64,000 nucleotides of DNA from Anaerococcus porci (GTDB lineage Bacteria; Bacillota; Clostridia; Tissierellales; Peptoniphilaceae): positions 62,001 to 126,000 of the forward strand of contig NZ_VULQ01000002.1 of NCBI RefSeq assembly GCF_009696575.1, written 5' to 3'. Made by a program: the position numbers and the translations under genes. Within the stretch, counting starts at the first letter, position 1. The number at the start of each line of letters is the position of its first letter. A model generated the notes under the pieces. The model did no database searches. It had not been told where the DNA came from and saw only the letters and a program-made list of their open reading frames with translations. Positions 35,138 through 43,716 of this stretch are shown piece after piece.

Positions 35138-36008
35138 TTAAATCCTCCAAGGCATTTTTTATTAGAATTTCACATTTCTCGCTTGCTTTTGTAAGAGGAA
35201 GTCTAAGTTCATTTTTATAAAGTTTTAATACAGATCCTGCAAATTTAATCCCTATAGGATTTACATCCACAAATAAGGCTTTTATAAGATTAAAATATTT
35301 TAATTGAATACTTGCTGATTTTTCAAAATTTCCATCTAAGGCATATTTAACTAAATCATGAACTTCTTTTGGATATATATTTGCAAGAACAGAAATAACT
35401 CCATTTCCCCCAACACTCATAAGAGGTGTAATTACATCGTCGTTTCCAGAATATATAGCAAAATCTTTAGGAAGTACTTTTCTAAGATTAGTTGTATAAG
35501 CTAAATCTCCCTTAGCGTCCTTAATTCCAACAATATTTTCAATCTTACTTAACCTTTTTACTGTTTCTACTTCAATATTTACATTAGTTCTTCCTGGCAC
35601 ATTATAAAGTATTATTGGCTTTATCGAATTATTAGCTATTTCTTTATAATGTTTATAAAGACCTTCTTGGCTACACTTGTTATAGTAAGGAGTCACTAGT
35701 AATAGTGCATCAACCCCATCAATTTCTGATACTTTTTTAGAAAATCTTATTGCTTCATTTGTATTATTTGAGCCTGTACCTACTATTAATGGAATCTTAC
35801 CCTTAATCTCATCTATACTAATATCAATAAGTTTCATTTTTTCACATTCACTAAGGCAAGCTGCTTCAGCAGTAGTACCAAGAGCAACTATTGCATCTGT
35901 ATGATTTTCTAAATGAAACTTGATTAAATTTCTATAAGCTTCATAGTCTACACTTAAGTCTTCATTAAAGGGCGTTACAATTGCAACACCACTACCTTCA
36001 AATAACAT
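35130..36008 (-). CDS. dapA: 4-Hydroxy-tetrahydrodipicolinate synthase
   Basis: 292 residues, TIM barrel of the NAL family. It condenses pyruvate with aspartate semialdehyde. The Schiff-base lysine is in IVGIKDAKGD, the proton-relay tyrosine in LYNVPGRTN, and the carboxylate-binding loop is GTTAEAACLS, the variant seen in many clostridial DapA rather than GTTGES. It starts one base after the asd stop. Confidence 0.95.
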   Translation of the reverse strand: MLFEGSGVAIVTPFNEDLSVDYEAYRNLIKFHLENHTDAIVALGTTAEAACLSECEKMKLIDISIDEIKGKIPLIVGTGSNNTNEAIRFSKKVSEIDGVDALLLVTPYYNKCSQEGLYKHYKEIANNSIKPIILYNVPGRTNVNIEVETVKRLSKIENIVGIKDAKGDLAYTTNLRKVLPKDFAIYSGNDDVITPLMSVGGNGVISVLANIYPKEVHDLVKYALDGNFEKSASIQLKYFNLIKALFVDVNPIGIKFAGSVLKLYKNELRLPLTKASEKCEILIKNALEDLND

Positions 36009-36989
36009 CTATACCTCCATTAAAAGTTCTGCATTTTCGACTGCATTCGTTGCTGCTCCCTTTCTAATATTATCAGCTACACACCATAAATTTAATCCAT
36101 ATTCTAATGAATAGTCTCTTCTAATTCTTCCTACAAATACATCATCGTATCCTGTGGCCTTAGTTGGAAGAGGATAAAGTTCATTTTCTATATCATCAAC
36201 AACTTTTACTCCTTCTTGATTTTCAAGAATTTTCTTTATGTAATCAAGATCAAAATCCTTATCTAGCTCAATATTTATTGAAATAGCATGTGAATTTTCA
36301 ACAGGAACTCTTGCTGTTGTTGCAGTGATTTTTAGACTATCATCTCCAAGAATCTTTCTTGTTTCATTTATCATTTTCATTTCTTCTTTTGTATATCCAT
36401 TTTCTGTAAAGTCATCAATTTGTGGAAGAACATTATTAAAAATCTTATATTTCCACTTATAATTTGTTTTATTGTATAAATCTTCTAAGGCTCTTTCACC
36501 TCCACCAGATACCGCTTGATATGTATTATAGACAATTCTTTTTATATTAAAATTATCAAATATTGGTTTAAGTGCCAAGACTGATTGAATTGTAGAACAA
36601 TTTGGATTTGCTATTAACATAGTATCCTTTGTAATCTTATCCTTATTAATTTCTGGCACAACCAAGATTACATCATTATGCATCCTAAAAAATGATGAGT
36701 TATCAACACATTTAACGCCATTTTTGATAGCAATTGGAATATACTTTTCAGATACAGCTCCACCAGCAGAAAATAGGGCAAGATCAATGTCTTTATTTGA
36801 AAAGGAATTTTCATCAAGCTTTTCAACTGTAACATCTTCTCCCCTAAATTTAATTTTATTTCCTGCACTTTTTTCACTAGCAAGAGCTCTTAAATTTTTT
36901 ATAGGAAAATTTCTTTCATCGAGTATTTCTAAAATCTTTCTTCCAACAAGACCTGTTGCTCCAACTACCGCTACATTAAATTCTTTCAT
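36009..36989 (-). CDS. asd: Aspartate-semialdehyde dehydrogenase
   Basis: 326 residues. NADP motif VAVVGATGLVGRKILEIL, catalytic cysteine in ANPNCSTIQ, and YQAVSGGGERALEDL with the substrate-binding region. It makes aspartate semialdehyde, the branch point for lysine, threonine and methionine. It overlaps the 3' end of lysA by 14 bases, so the operon is translationally tight. Confidence 0.95.
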   Translation of the reverse strand: MKEFNVAVVGATGLVGRKILEILDERNFPIKNLRALASEKSAGNKIKFRGEDVTVEKLDENSFSNKDIDLALFSAGGAVSEKYIPIAIKNGVKCVDNSSFFRMHNDVILVVPEINKDKITKDTMLIANPNCSTIQSVLALKPIFDNFNIKRIVYNTYQAVSGGGERALEDLYNKTNYKWKYKIFNNVLPQIDDFTENGYTKEEMKMINETRKILGDDSLKITATTARVPVENSHAISINIELDKDFDLDYIKKILENQEGVKVVDDIENELYPLPTKATGYDDVFVGRIRRDYSLEYGLNLWCVADNIRKGAATNAVENAELLMEV

Positions 36990-38295
36990 TAATTTCTCCT
37001 TTATAAATTTCGTCTCTACTAATTAAATCATCCAAACTTTCTCTTCTTACAGCTAAATAATCACATCCATCCTCAACAAATACAACCGCCGCCTTTCTTT
37101 GCTTATTATAATTTGATGCCATTGAATAAGTATAGGCACCAGAATATGGGATAAGAAGTAAATCATCTCTTTCTACCTTAGGAAGTTTCACCTCATCAAT
37201 AAGTATATCTCCTGACTCACAAAGCTTTCCACCTACTCTATAAATTATATTAGCCTCATTATTTAATTTATTAGCTAAAATAGACGAATACTTAGCATCA
37301 TAAAGGCTAGGTCTTATATTATCGCTCATGCCTCCATCTACAAAAATCAATGGAAATCCTTCTAGTGTTTTCTTTGTTGAGCCAATTGTATAAAGCATAG
37401 AACCTGATTTTGAAATCAAGCTTCTTCCAGGCTCAATGCCAACATTTTTTATATTTATTTTATAATAAACTAATAAGTTTTCTATTGTTTTTATATAATC
37501 TTTTAAAAATACTTCAATATCTAAATCCCTATCTTCAATTCTTTCTTTTGTTCCAAAACCTCCACCTAAATTAATATGACTAAACTTATATGAATTATCT
37601 TCTTCAATTTCTTTCATATATTTAAGCATAATTTTTGCTTCTTCTTTGAAAAAATCTAGATTTTTAACTTGACTTCCTATGTGGGCATGAAAGCCAAGTA
37701 TATGCATGTTTTTATTTTTTAAGGATTTACTTATAAAGATTTTTGTATTTTTATCTCTAATATTTAAACCAAATTTAGAATCGGCATTAGAAGTTTGTAT
37801 AAACTTGTGAGTATCAGTCTTAACATCTGGATTAATTCTAATTAAAACATCAATCTTTTTATTTTTCTCATTTAATATAGAATCTAAAAGATAATACTCA
37901 TCGACTGAATCGATAATTATAAGTCCTATATTCTTATCTATTGCATATTCTAACTCATCCTTACTTTTGTTGTTTCCATGAAAGTGAATTCTACTAGAGT
38001 CAACTCCTGCTTTAAGACATACAAAAATCTCTTCTTTTGAAACACAATCAAATAAAATATTGTAATTATTTAAAAGTGATAATACATAAAGATTTGAGAA
38101 AGCCTTAGTAGCATAAACCACCTCTGTATCAAACTTTAAAGATTTAAAATTATCTACAAAAGCCTTTGTCCTATTTTTTAAACTTTTTTGATCGAATATA
38201 TATAAGGGAGTCTGATATTTATCTTTAAGTTTTTCAACACTTACTCCTCCTATATACAAAATTCCATCTTTATTTTCAAAATTATTATCTAACAT
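36976..38295 (-). CDS. lysA: Diaminopimelate decarboxylase
   Basis: 439 residues, PLP-dependent fold-III decarboxylase that converts meso-DAP to lysine. The PLP lysine is in VVYATKAFSNLYV, followed by GFHAHIGSQ, NLGGGFGTKE, EPGRSLIS and the C-terminal CESGDIL and YSGAYTYSM motifs. I chose ATG 38295 behind GGGAGGATTT. The longer open frame to 38472 merely translates the lysine riboswitch and its terminator. It is the first gene of the lysine operon. Confidence 0.95.
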   Translation of the reverse strand: MLDNNFENKDGILYIGGVSVEKLKDKYQTPLYIFDQKSLKNRTKAFVDNFKSLKFDTEVVYATKAFSNLYVLSLLNNYNILFDCVSKEEIFVCLKAGVDSSRIHFHGNNKSKDELEYAIDKNIGLIIIDSVDEYYLLDSILNEKNKKIDVLIRINPDVKTDTHKFIQTSNADSKFGLNIRDKNTKIFISKSLKNKNMHILGFHAHIGSQVKNLDFFKEEAKIMLKYMKEIEEDNSYKFSHINLGGGFGTKERIEDRDLDIEVFLKDYIKTIENLLVYYKINIKNVGIEPGRSLISKSGSMLYTIGSTKKTLEGFPLIFVDGGMSDNIRPSLYDAKYSSILANKLNNEANIIYRVGGKLCESGDILIDEVKLPKVERDDLLLIPYSGAYTYSMASNYNKQRKAAVVFVEDGCDYLAVRRESLDDLISRDEIYKGEINERI

Positions 38296-38308
38296 AAATC
38301 CTCCCATT

Positions 38309-38339
38309 AAAAAAATCATGAGCAAAAGGCCCATGATTT
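38309..38339 (-). terminator. Attenuator terminator of the lysine riboswitch
   Basis: Minus strand AATCATGGGC/GCTCATGATT stem followed by TTTTTT, located between the aptamer and the lysA ribosome-binding site. With lysine bound, this hairpin should form and stop transcription. Confidence 0.85.
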
Positions 38340-38350
38340 CCTTTCGCCGC

Positions 38351-38495
38351 AATATAGTAAGTTCTCCAATAAGGATTGGCACATCCTTATTGACAGTTGC
38401 ATCCATATTTTGAATACAACCAACACCATGGGGTATTTCGGCGGTTATGCCTTTCAATGATTTACTAATCATAACCGCGACCTCTTGACTACATT
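38351..38495 (-). ncRNA. Lysine riboswitch (L-box)
   Basis: The minus strand leader of lysA carries the L-box core in order: AAGAGGTCGCGG, AGTAAATC, GAAAGGC, CCGCCGAAAT, GTTGGTTGTA, CAACTGTCAATAAGGATG and GGAGAACTTACTAT. P1 pairs AATGTAGT (38488-38495) with ACTATATT (38351-38358). It is followed by the attenuator at 38309-38339. It controls lysA-asd-dapA-dapB-ddh, consistent with lysine feedback. Confidence 0.93.
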
Positions 38496-38513
38496 GTTAA
38501 GTTGTTATGTAAT

Positions 38514-38542
38514 AATTTATCACTAATAGTCCTATAAGTCAA
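38514..38542 (-). promoter_or_regulatory. Promoter of the lysine operon
   Basis: Minus strand TTGACT (38537-38542), 17-base spacer, TAAATT (38514-38519), upstream of the L-box. Confidence 0.65.
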
Positions 38543-38584
38543 ATATTTTATTATTATTATCTAAAATATTTTATAATTATGGGC

Positions 38585-39196
38585 CTAATCTTGTTTAAAT
38601 TTAGAGACATAGGGATTATTTTTTATAAAAAATCTATACGGAAGATTTCTCGCCTCTTTTGCATAATCTATACCAACTCTCCTATCTACCTCTATTTCAA
38701 AAGAAAAATTGGAATCTTCGATATAAAGACTTCTTGAAAAAATATTTTTTCCATTTAAATCTTTATCTATTTTTAGAGCTTTGGTAAGCTTTGCTGGTCC
38801 ATTAGTGATATTTTTCTTTTGATAGTTAGATAATTCATTGTATTTTTTATTAAACCTATTAATAGCAAATTGATCTATATTTGACAAAGGTTCTACTGCT
38901 CTTATTAAAACTCCTTCTGGAACTTTTTCCCCAAAACTGGATATATTTAGAAGAAAGTGAATTCCATAGGTTTGATAAATATAAAGAGTTCCACAATCCA
39001 TATATAATATTTTATTTCTTTCGGTCATCTTATCATTAAAGGTGTGACAAGCCCTATCATTTACCCCAAGATAAGCTTCTGTTTCTACAATTCTTGATTT
39101 CATTTTTATATTATTTATATTTCTTACTAAAGTCTTTCCAATTAAATCTTTAGCAAGACTAAGTGTTTCCTTCTTGTAAAAATCTTTTCCTAGCAT
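38585..39196 (-). CDS. DNA-3-methyladenine glycosylase (AAG/MPG family)
   Basis: About 203 residues. RIVETEAYLGVNDRACHTF (catalytic Glu and base-flipping region), LYIYQTYGIHFLLNIS and ITNGPAKLTKAL are family hallmarks. It removes alkylated and deaminated purines in base-excision repair. Start is ATG 39196 with TAGGAGGAAAT before it; the frame extends 16 codons upstream without a ribosome-binding site. It is divergent from aspartokinase. Confidence 0.92.
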   Translation of the reverse strand: MLGKDFYKKETLSLAKDLIGKTLVRNINNIKMKSRIVETEAYLGVNDRACHTFNDKMTERNKILYMDCGTLYIYQTYGIHFLLNISSFGEKVPEGVLIRAVEPLSNIDQFAINRFNKKYNELSNYQKKNITNGPAKLTKALKIDKDLNGKNIFSRSLYIEDSNFSFEIEVDRRVGIDYAKEARNLPYRFFIKNNPYVSKFKQD

Positions 39197-39258
39197 ATTT
39201 CCTCCTATAATATATATTTTATATGAAAATATAAAAATAGCCATATTTGAAATATGAT

Positions 39259-39288
39259 TTGCTAAACAAATATGTTTTAATGTATAAT
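39259..39288 (+). promoter_or_regulatory. Candidate promoter of aspartokinase
   Basis: Plus strand TTGCTA (39259-39264), 18-base spacer, consensus TATAAT (39283-39288), 42 bases before the ATG. No riboswitch fits in the short leader. Confidence 0.6.
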
Positions 39289-39329
39289 AATGATTAAATT
39301 TAAATATTTAAAATTTAGAAAGGAATATT

Positions 39330-40691
39330 ATGAAAAAAACCGCAAAATTTGGAGGCTCTTCAGTGGCCAATTCTACACAAATTAAAAAAGTTTGTGATAT
39401 TGTTTTAAATGATAAAGAGATTTGTGCTGTTGTAGTATCTGCACCTGGAAAAAGATATAGTAATGATATTAAGGTTACAGACCTATTAATAGATTTATAT
39501 GAGAAGTACAGGAATAAAGATCCAAAATATAAAGAACAACTCGAAAATATTATAAAAAGATATGAAGAGATTGTCTTAGATCTTAAACTTGATGAAAAGC
39601 TACTTGATGATTTTAGACTTATCTTAAATAAATACCTAGATGAAATAGATGATTCTTTTTATCTCGAAAATGCAATTAAATCATGCGGAGAAGACTTTAA
39701 CGCAAGACTAATTGCAAAATATATCAGTTCCTTAGGATATAAATGTTCTTATCTATCACCAAAAGAGGCTGGAATACTTGTTGAACACACAATAAATGAA
39801 CCTATAATCTTAGAAGAAACTTATAATAATATAAAAAGATTTAAAGATGATGATAGACTTTTTATAATTCCTGGTTTTTATGCTATATCACCTCAAGGTA
39901 AAATTATAACATTCCAAAGAGGTGGCTCAGATATAACCGGCTCAATCGTTGCTCGTGGTCTAGAATGTGATATTTATGAAAACTTTACAGATATGTCATA
40001 CATCTATACTGCCCACCCAAATCTAATTGATAATCCTAAACCTATAACAAATATTACATATAGGGAAATGAGGGAGTTATCCTATAATGGTTTTGAGATT
40101 TTTCAAGAAGATGCAGTAGCACCTCTTTTGAAGAATAATATAAAAATACAAGTTAAAAATACCAACGACCCTAATAATGGTGGAACCATTATAGAAACTA
40201 AGAGAAATAATATTAAGGAAAACCCAATTATAGGTATATCAAATGTTGGTGATTTTCTTGCCTTTAATATTACAGAATATCTTATGAACAAGCAAGTAGG
40301 ATATATTAATAAGCTTCTTGATATATTTGAATATCAACATATACCAGTAGAACATATACCTACAGGCATAGATTCCTTATCTATTTTAATTCGTAAGAAA
40401 TACATAACTAGTGAATTTCAGATGCAAAATATAATAAATACTATTAAAACAAACTTTGATTTTGATGAATTTGAAATAATAGACGATCTTTCAGCTATAG
40501 CAATTGTTGGGGAGGGATTAAAGAATATCATGACACAAACCCTATATAAAATATCAAAAACTTTTGATGAAGAAAATATTAAATTAGAAGCAATAATACA
40601 AGGTGCAAGCAATAACTCTCTTTTTGTTTTTATCAAAAAAGAAAATGAAAAACTTGCAATCCAAAAACTTTATAAAGAATTTTTTAACTAA
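39330..40691 (+). CDS. Aspartate kinase
   Basis: 453 residues. It phosphorylates aspartate, the first step towards lysine, threonine and methionine. The N-terminal KFGGSSVANS is the ATP-site signature. FQRGGSDITGSIVARGL and YTAHPN follow in the kinase domain, and two ACT domains (about 310-450) would bind amino-acid effectors. It stands alone, divergent from mpg and away from the L-box operon, so feedback is probably allosteric rather than by the riboswitch. Whether lysine or threonine is the effector cannot be told. Confidence 0.93.
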   Translation: MKKTAKFGGSSVANSTQIKKVCDIVLNDKEICAVVVSAPGKRYSNDIKVTDLLIDLYEKYRNKDPKYKEQLENIIKRYEEIVLDLKLDEKLLDDFRLILNKYLDEIDDSFYLENAIKSCGEDFNARLIAKYISSLGYKCSYLSPKEAGILVEHTINEPIILEETYNNIKRFKDDDRLFIIPGFYAISPQGKIITFQRGGSDITGSIVARGLECDIYENFTDMSYIYTAHPNLIDNPKPITNITYREMRELSYNGFEIFQEDAVAPLLKNNIKIQVKNTNDPNNGGTIIETKRNNIKENPIIGISNVGDFLAFNITEYLMNKQVGYINKLLDIFEYQHIPVEHIPTGIDSLSILIRKKYITSEFQMQNIINTIKTNFDFDEFEIIDDLSAIAIVGEGLKNIMTQTLYKISKTFDEENIKLEAIIQGASNNSLFVFIKKENEKLAIQKLYKEFFN

Positions 40692-40717
40692 AAGCTTAAG
40701 CTTTTAGTTAATTTTTT
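40686..40717. terminator. Bidirectional terminator between aspartokinase and the HAD pseudogene
   Basis: Perfect 24-base palindrome, AACTAAAAGCTT and its complement, with a T run on the plus side. It overlaps the stop regions of both convergent genes. Confidence 0.85.
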
Positions 40718-41332
40718 CTAATATATCTTTAATTTCTAAAGGCTCCTTCACTATATAAGATGCCCTTTTAAATTCACCTATATTACCATATCCATATTCT
40801 ACACCTATAGATTTAAGTCCAAGTTTAAAGCTTGCATTTATATCATATAGCCTATCACCTATCATTATAGACTCATCTCTTTTTAAATTATTTTTTCTAA
40901 GTAGACTTTCAAGAACCCTAACTTTTGTATTCAAACTTTCTGTAGAACCTTCTACATAAGTAAAATAATTACCTATTCCAAAATAATCAAGTATTTTTAA
41001 GCTAGATTCCCTACCCTTGCTCGTAGCAACGAAGAGTCTATAAGAATTATTGTATAGGTATTTAATTAACTCCTCAATTCCTTCATACATACTTGTCTCA
41101 TACATTCCTTTTTCAAAATAATAATATCTATAATAATCTACTGCTTCATCTGCCTTGGCTTCTCCTACTTCTTTTACGAAAGACTCTCTAAGTGGTGGGC
41201 CTATATATTTTTTAAATCATCGACTTTATAAATTATATCCATCTTATCTAGACTATATTCAAAAGCCTTAATAATACCTTCTCCTGATTTTGAAATAGTC
41301 CCATCAAGGTCAAATATTATATTTTTTATCAT
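40704..41332 (-). pseudogene. HAD-family phosphatase (Gph-like) with frameshift
   Basis: Two minus strand frames together give one HAD hydrolase. The first starts at ATG 41332 (MIKNIIFDLDGTISKSGEG, the catalytic Asp motif) and hits a stop soon after VDDLKN. The second resumes as GPPLRESFVKE, a conserved cap-domain phrase, and continues to the 133-residue ATG frame at 41105 with VATSKGR (motif II) and ESIMIGDRLYDINAS (motif IV). The shift maps to a run of six A (41208-41213), where seven would restore DDLKKYIGPPL. It could be a true pseudogene, slippage-prone expression or a sequencing error. Confidence 0.8.
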
Positions 41333-41391
41333 ATTAACTCCTTTTATAATATTTTAGCATTTAATATAAAAGTTAAATTATCACAAAAAAA

Positions 41392-41541
41392 GAGGCAGTT
41401 GCAGAATGAATTAATCGTTCCAAAATCATTACAAGCTCTTAACGACAATTTGTCTCCATGAGCTGGAAGACTATTCTCAAATTGTCTATGAGTAACTTGT
41501 AATGATGAAACGTTATAAATTCATAATTTTGCAACAGCCCC
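41392..41541 (-). mobile_element. MITE-like palindromic element, copy 2
   Basis: About 150 bp with inverted termini (GGCAGTTGCAGAATGAATTAA and, from the other end, GGGGCTGTTGCAAAATTATG) and nested dyads ATCATTACAAG/CTTGTAATGAT and GACAATTTG/CAAATTGTC. It sits directly between the HAD pseudogene and the lipoprotein gene, 7 bases from the lipoprotein stop, so it may act as that gene's transcript end. Confidence 0.85.
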
Positions 41542-41547
41542 TAATTT

Positions 41548-42684
41548 CTATTTACTTGCTGCATCATAGATTACATCTAGATAACCAACTGCATCTGTAA
41601 GAGTTGCGCCACTAATTTCATCTATAGCTTTTCCTTTTTCATTTTCATCTGCTATCTTTTTGATTTCTTCAGCTGTTTTTCCTTTTGTATACTCTTCTAT
41701 AGCCTTGAAATTTTCAGATATGTCATTTTTAGCTTTAGCATGTTCTTTCATAAGAGCTGAATATTCCCTATCGTTTTCAAGTTTAGAAGCCAATTGATTT
41801 TTCTTATCAGCATAGTTTTCGCCAAACTTTTTATCTGAATTTGGAACACCTTTTTCACCAAAATATTGATATTCATCAATTGATGTTGCTACAATCTTAT
41901 CATTTTGTAATAAAACAAATACATCTGATACTGAATTATCTGTATTTCTACCTCCAAATGCTGATTTAAGTGTTAAATTGTCAACACTTTGTGTATCGGC
42001 TTTTACAGCAAATTTATCATTTTTTGCTGTATAAACTATAGACTTAAGATATGCTTTTGTATCTACTAGAGTTGCTCCACTTACTGCATCTATAGCTTTT
42101 CCATCTTCAGCATTATTTATAACTTCTTCTATTTCAGAGATGGTTTTTCCTGAAACAAAGTTTTCAATTGCTTTGAAATTATCTTTAATAGTAACAGTTG
42201 AACCAGCTTTCTCTTCCATTAGTTTAGAGTAAGCATCGCTATTTTCTACCTTAGAACCTAAGATTTTACCTTCTTTAGCCCCTTTTTTGAACTCTTTTTC
42301 TCCATCTTGATTTGGAAGTGCTTTAAATTCTTTTTCATCAAAATATTGGAATTCATCTAAAGATGCTGTTATTATCTTATCTGCTTGAGTAACCACCACA
42401 GTTCTAGCAAATGAGCCCTCCCCATGTGGAGCTGATAAAGATCTTCTTAAAACTATATCTTCACTCGAAAATTTACTAGCTTTGGAATCTTCTTCATTAG
42501 ATGTGCTTTTTTCGTTGCTCTTATCTTCATTAGATGCTATTTTTTTATTTGAAGCTTCATCGCTTTTTGCAGAAGTAACTGCATTTGATTTTGTTTCTGC
42601 TGTATTATTGTTATTATTAGAACAAGCTGTAAAAGCTAATGACAAGGCAACAGCCAAAGCTGTTAATTTTATTTTTTTATTCAT
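41548..42684 (-). CDS. Lipoprotein with two FMN-binding-like (SGAT) domains
   Basis: 378 residues. Signal peptide with lipobox FTAC (Cys21), a low-complexity Asn/Ser/Lys/Glu linker to about residue 72, then two similar domains of about 140 residues. Each begins with a beta segment (VVVTQADKIITASLDEFQYF at 96-115; FVLLQNDKIVATSIDEYQYF at 256-275), contains NFKAIE-(N/E)-(F/Y)-x-x-GKT, and ends in DAVSGAT (Thr205) or DEISGAT (Thr361). This is the Asp-x-x-Ser-Gly-Ala-Thr motif on which ApbE attaches FMN in RnfG and in multiflavin lipoproteins such as PplA. An extracellular electron carrier is plausible but inferred. The gene stands alone with a strong promoter. Confidence 0.75.
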   Translation of the reverse strand: MNKKIKLTALAVALSLAFTACSNNNNNTAETKSNAVTSAKSDEASNKKIASNEDKSNEKSTSNEEDSKASKFSSEDIVLRRSLSAPHGEGSFARTVVVTQADKIITASLDEFQYFDEKEFKALPNQDGEKEFKKGAKEGKILGSKVENSDAYSKLMEEKAGSTVTIKDNFKAIENFVSGKTISEIEEVINNAEDGKAIDAVSGATLVDTKAYLKSIVYTAKNDKFAVKADTQSVDNLTLKSAFGGRNTDNSVSDVFVLLQNDKIVATSIDEYQYFGEKGVPNSDKKFGENYADKKNQLASKLENDREYSALMKEHAKAKNDISENFKAIEEYTKGKTAEEIKKIADENEKGKAIDEISGATLTDAVGYLDVIYDAASK

Positions 42685-42725
42685 ATATACTCCTCTTTAG
42701 AAAAATTGAAATCATTTACTTTTTT

Positions 42726-42753
42726 ATTATACATCATTATTAGTATGTGTCAA
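42726..42753 (-). promoter_or_regulatory. Promoter of the twin-SGAT lipoprotein
   Basis: Minus strand consensus TTGACA (42748-42753), 16-base spacer, consensus TATAAT (42726-42731). One of the strongest promoters in the window. Confidence 0.85.
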
Positions 42754-43073
42754 TTAATACTTAATTAATAAATATATCGTAATATAATACAATGAAAATA
42801 TAATTATATTTAAAATAATAATTAATTATCTTTTAATATATTTCAAATGACCACATCCACTAAAATTCTATAATGTTTTCAAATTTTAATAGATGGAACA
42901 TAAATAAGTAACTCAAGTCTTTTACCATACTCATTCTACAAAGGGAATTCTTTAAAATCCCTAAAATAAAAATTCTGCTTATAAGCTTCTAATGTAGTTT
43001 TAATTCCTATATGAAATTCCATATATTCGTAAAATGTTGCTAAATCATATTACTTGATTAGATTTTTCATCAA
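42754..43073. other. Non-coding interval
   Basis: About 320 AT-rich bases upstream of the lipoprotein promoter. No ORF, tRNA or known RNA structure is apparent. Confidence 0.4.
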
Positions 43074-43111
43074 ATAAAAACCGTAAATAGAAAATTTCTC
43101 TATCTACGGTT
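43074..43111 (-). terminator. Terminator of the DUF3784-like gene
   Basis: Minus strand stem AACCGTAGATAGA/TCTATTTACGGTT with one mismatch, followed by TTTTT. Confidence 0.75.
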
Positions 43112-43154
43112 AATACGTTATTTTGGCTTATTTATTAGCAATTTATAAAAAATA

Positions 43155-43502
43155 TTAACTTCTCATAGAATAATTTATAACTACAATTCCTAAAATCGTA
43201 ATTATTCCAGACAACCCCCATGCTCCCATAAGAATATCATTATAAAGCTTAATATTCTTAACAAAAAAACTAGACAAAAAGGCAATAACTAAAGGTATAC
43301 TCATTGTAAAAGTCATTTTTTTGACTTTAGATAGATATCCTTTTCTTATTAGCTCTTCTTTCTTGTCTTCTTCCATAGTATTAAATCCTGCTATAATATT
43401 TCCATTTGTCTTATCTATCATATATGAAGAAAATAATGTTAAAATAATCGGTATCAATAAAACTATTTTAACAGTAATATCTTTGGGATCCGCTAAATTC
43501 AT
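43155..43502 (-). CDS. DUF3784-like small membrane protein
   Basis: About 115 residues with three predicted membrane spans. The phrase IIAGFNTMEEDKKEELIRKGYLSK between span 1 and span 2 is typical of DUF3784 proteins ('aGyntms-ee-k-yd-kkl'). Function is unknown; relatives are often near immunity or surface genes. I chose ATG 43502, with GAAGGAGAG before it; the longer frame starts at a TTG inside that ribosome-binding site. It sits alone in the accessory island. Confidence 0.65.
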   Translation of the reverse strand: MNLADPKDITVKIVLLIPIILTLFSSYMIDKTNGNIIAGFNTMEEDKKEELIRKGYLSKVKKMTFTMSIPLVIAFLSSFFVKNIKLYNDILMGAWGLSGIITILGIVVINYSMRS

Positions 43503-43716
43503 ATGTAAATCACTCTCCTTCAAAAGTCAAAATATTATTTCCATTTAAAATAGAAAATACCATCATATAATCGTTATAATCCTAAGGTTTTAAATCAGTA
43601 AGTGTCTTTCATATACTATCATTTTTTTGATATTATCAAACATTTTTTCATTAATGTATAAAATCATCTCATTATTTAGCACATATTTAGTAAAATCTAA
43701 TTTTATTTTATCAAAC
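43503..43716. other. Non-coding interval before the IS256 relic
   Basis: About 210 AT-rich bases. The right inverted repeat expected for the IS is not found here, so that end appears deleted. Confidence 0.4.

Noticed and set aside
36668-37026. ORFs in other frames of asd and many similar antisense ORFs
   Set aside because: They overlap well-supported genes completely, lack ribosome-binding sites and show no family features.
38296-38472. N-terminal extension of lysA by 59 residues
   Set aside because: It only translates the lysine riboswitch and its terminator; ATG 38295 has a strong ribosome-binding site and begins the normal protein.
40686-40717. Perfect palindrome as a regulator operator
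   Set aside because: It lies between convergent stop codons and is followed by a T run, so a terminator explains it.
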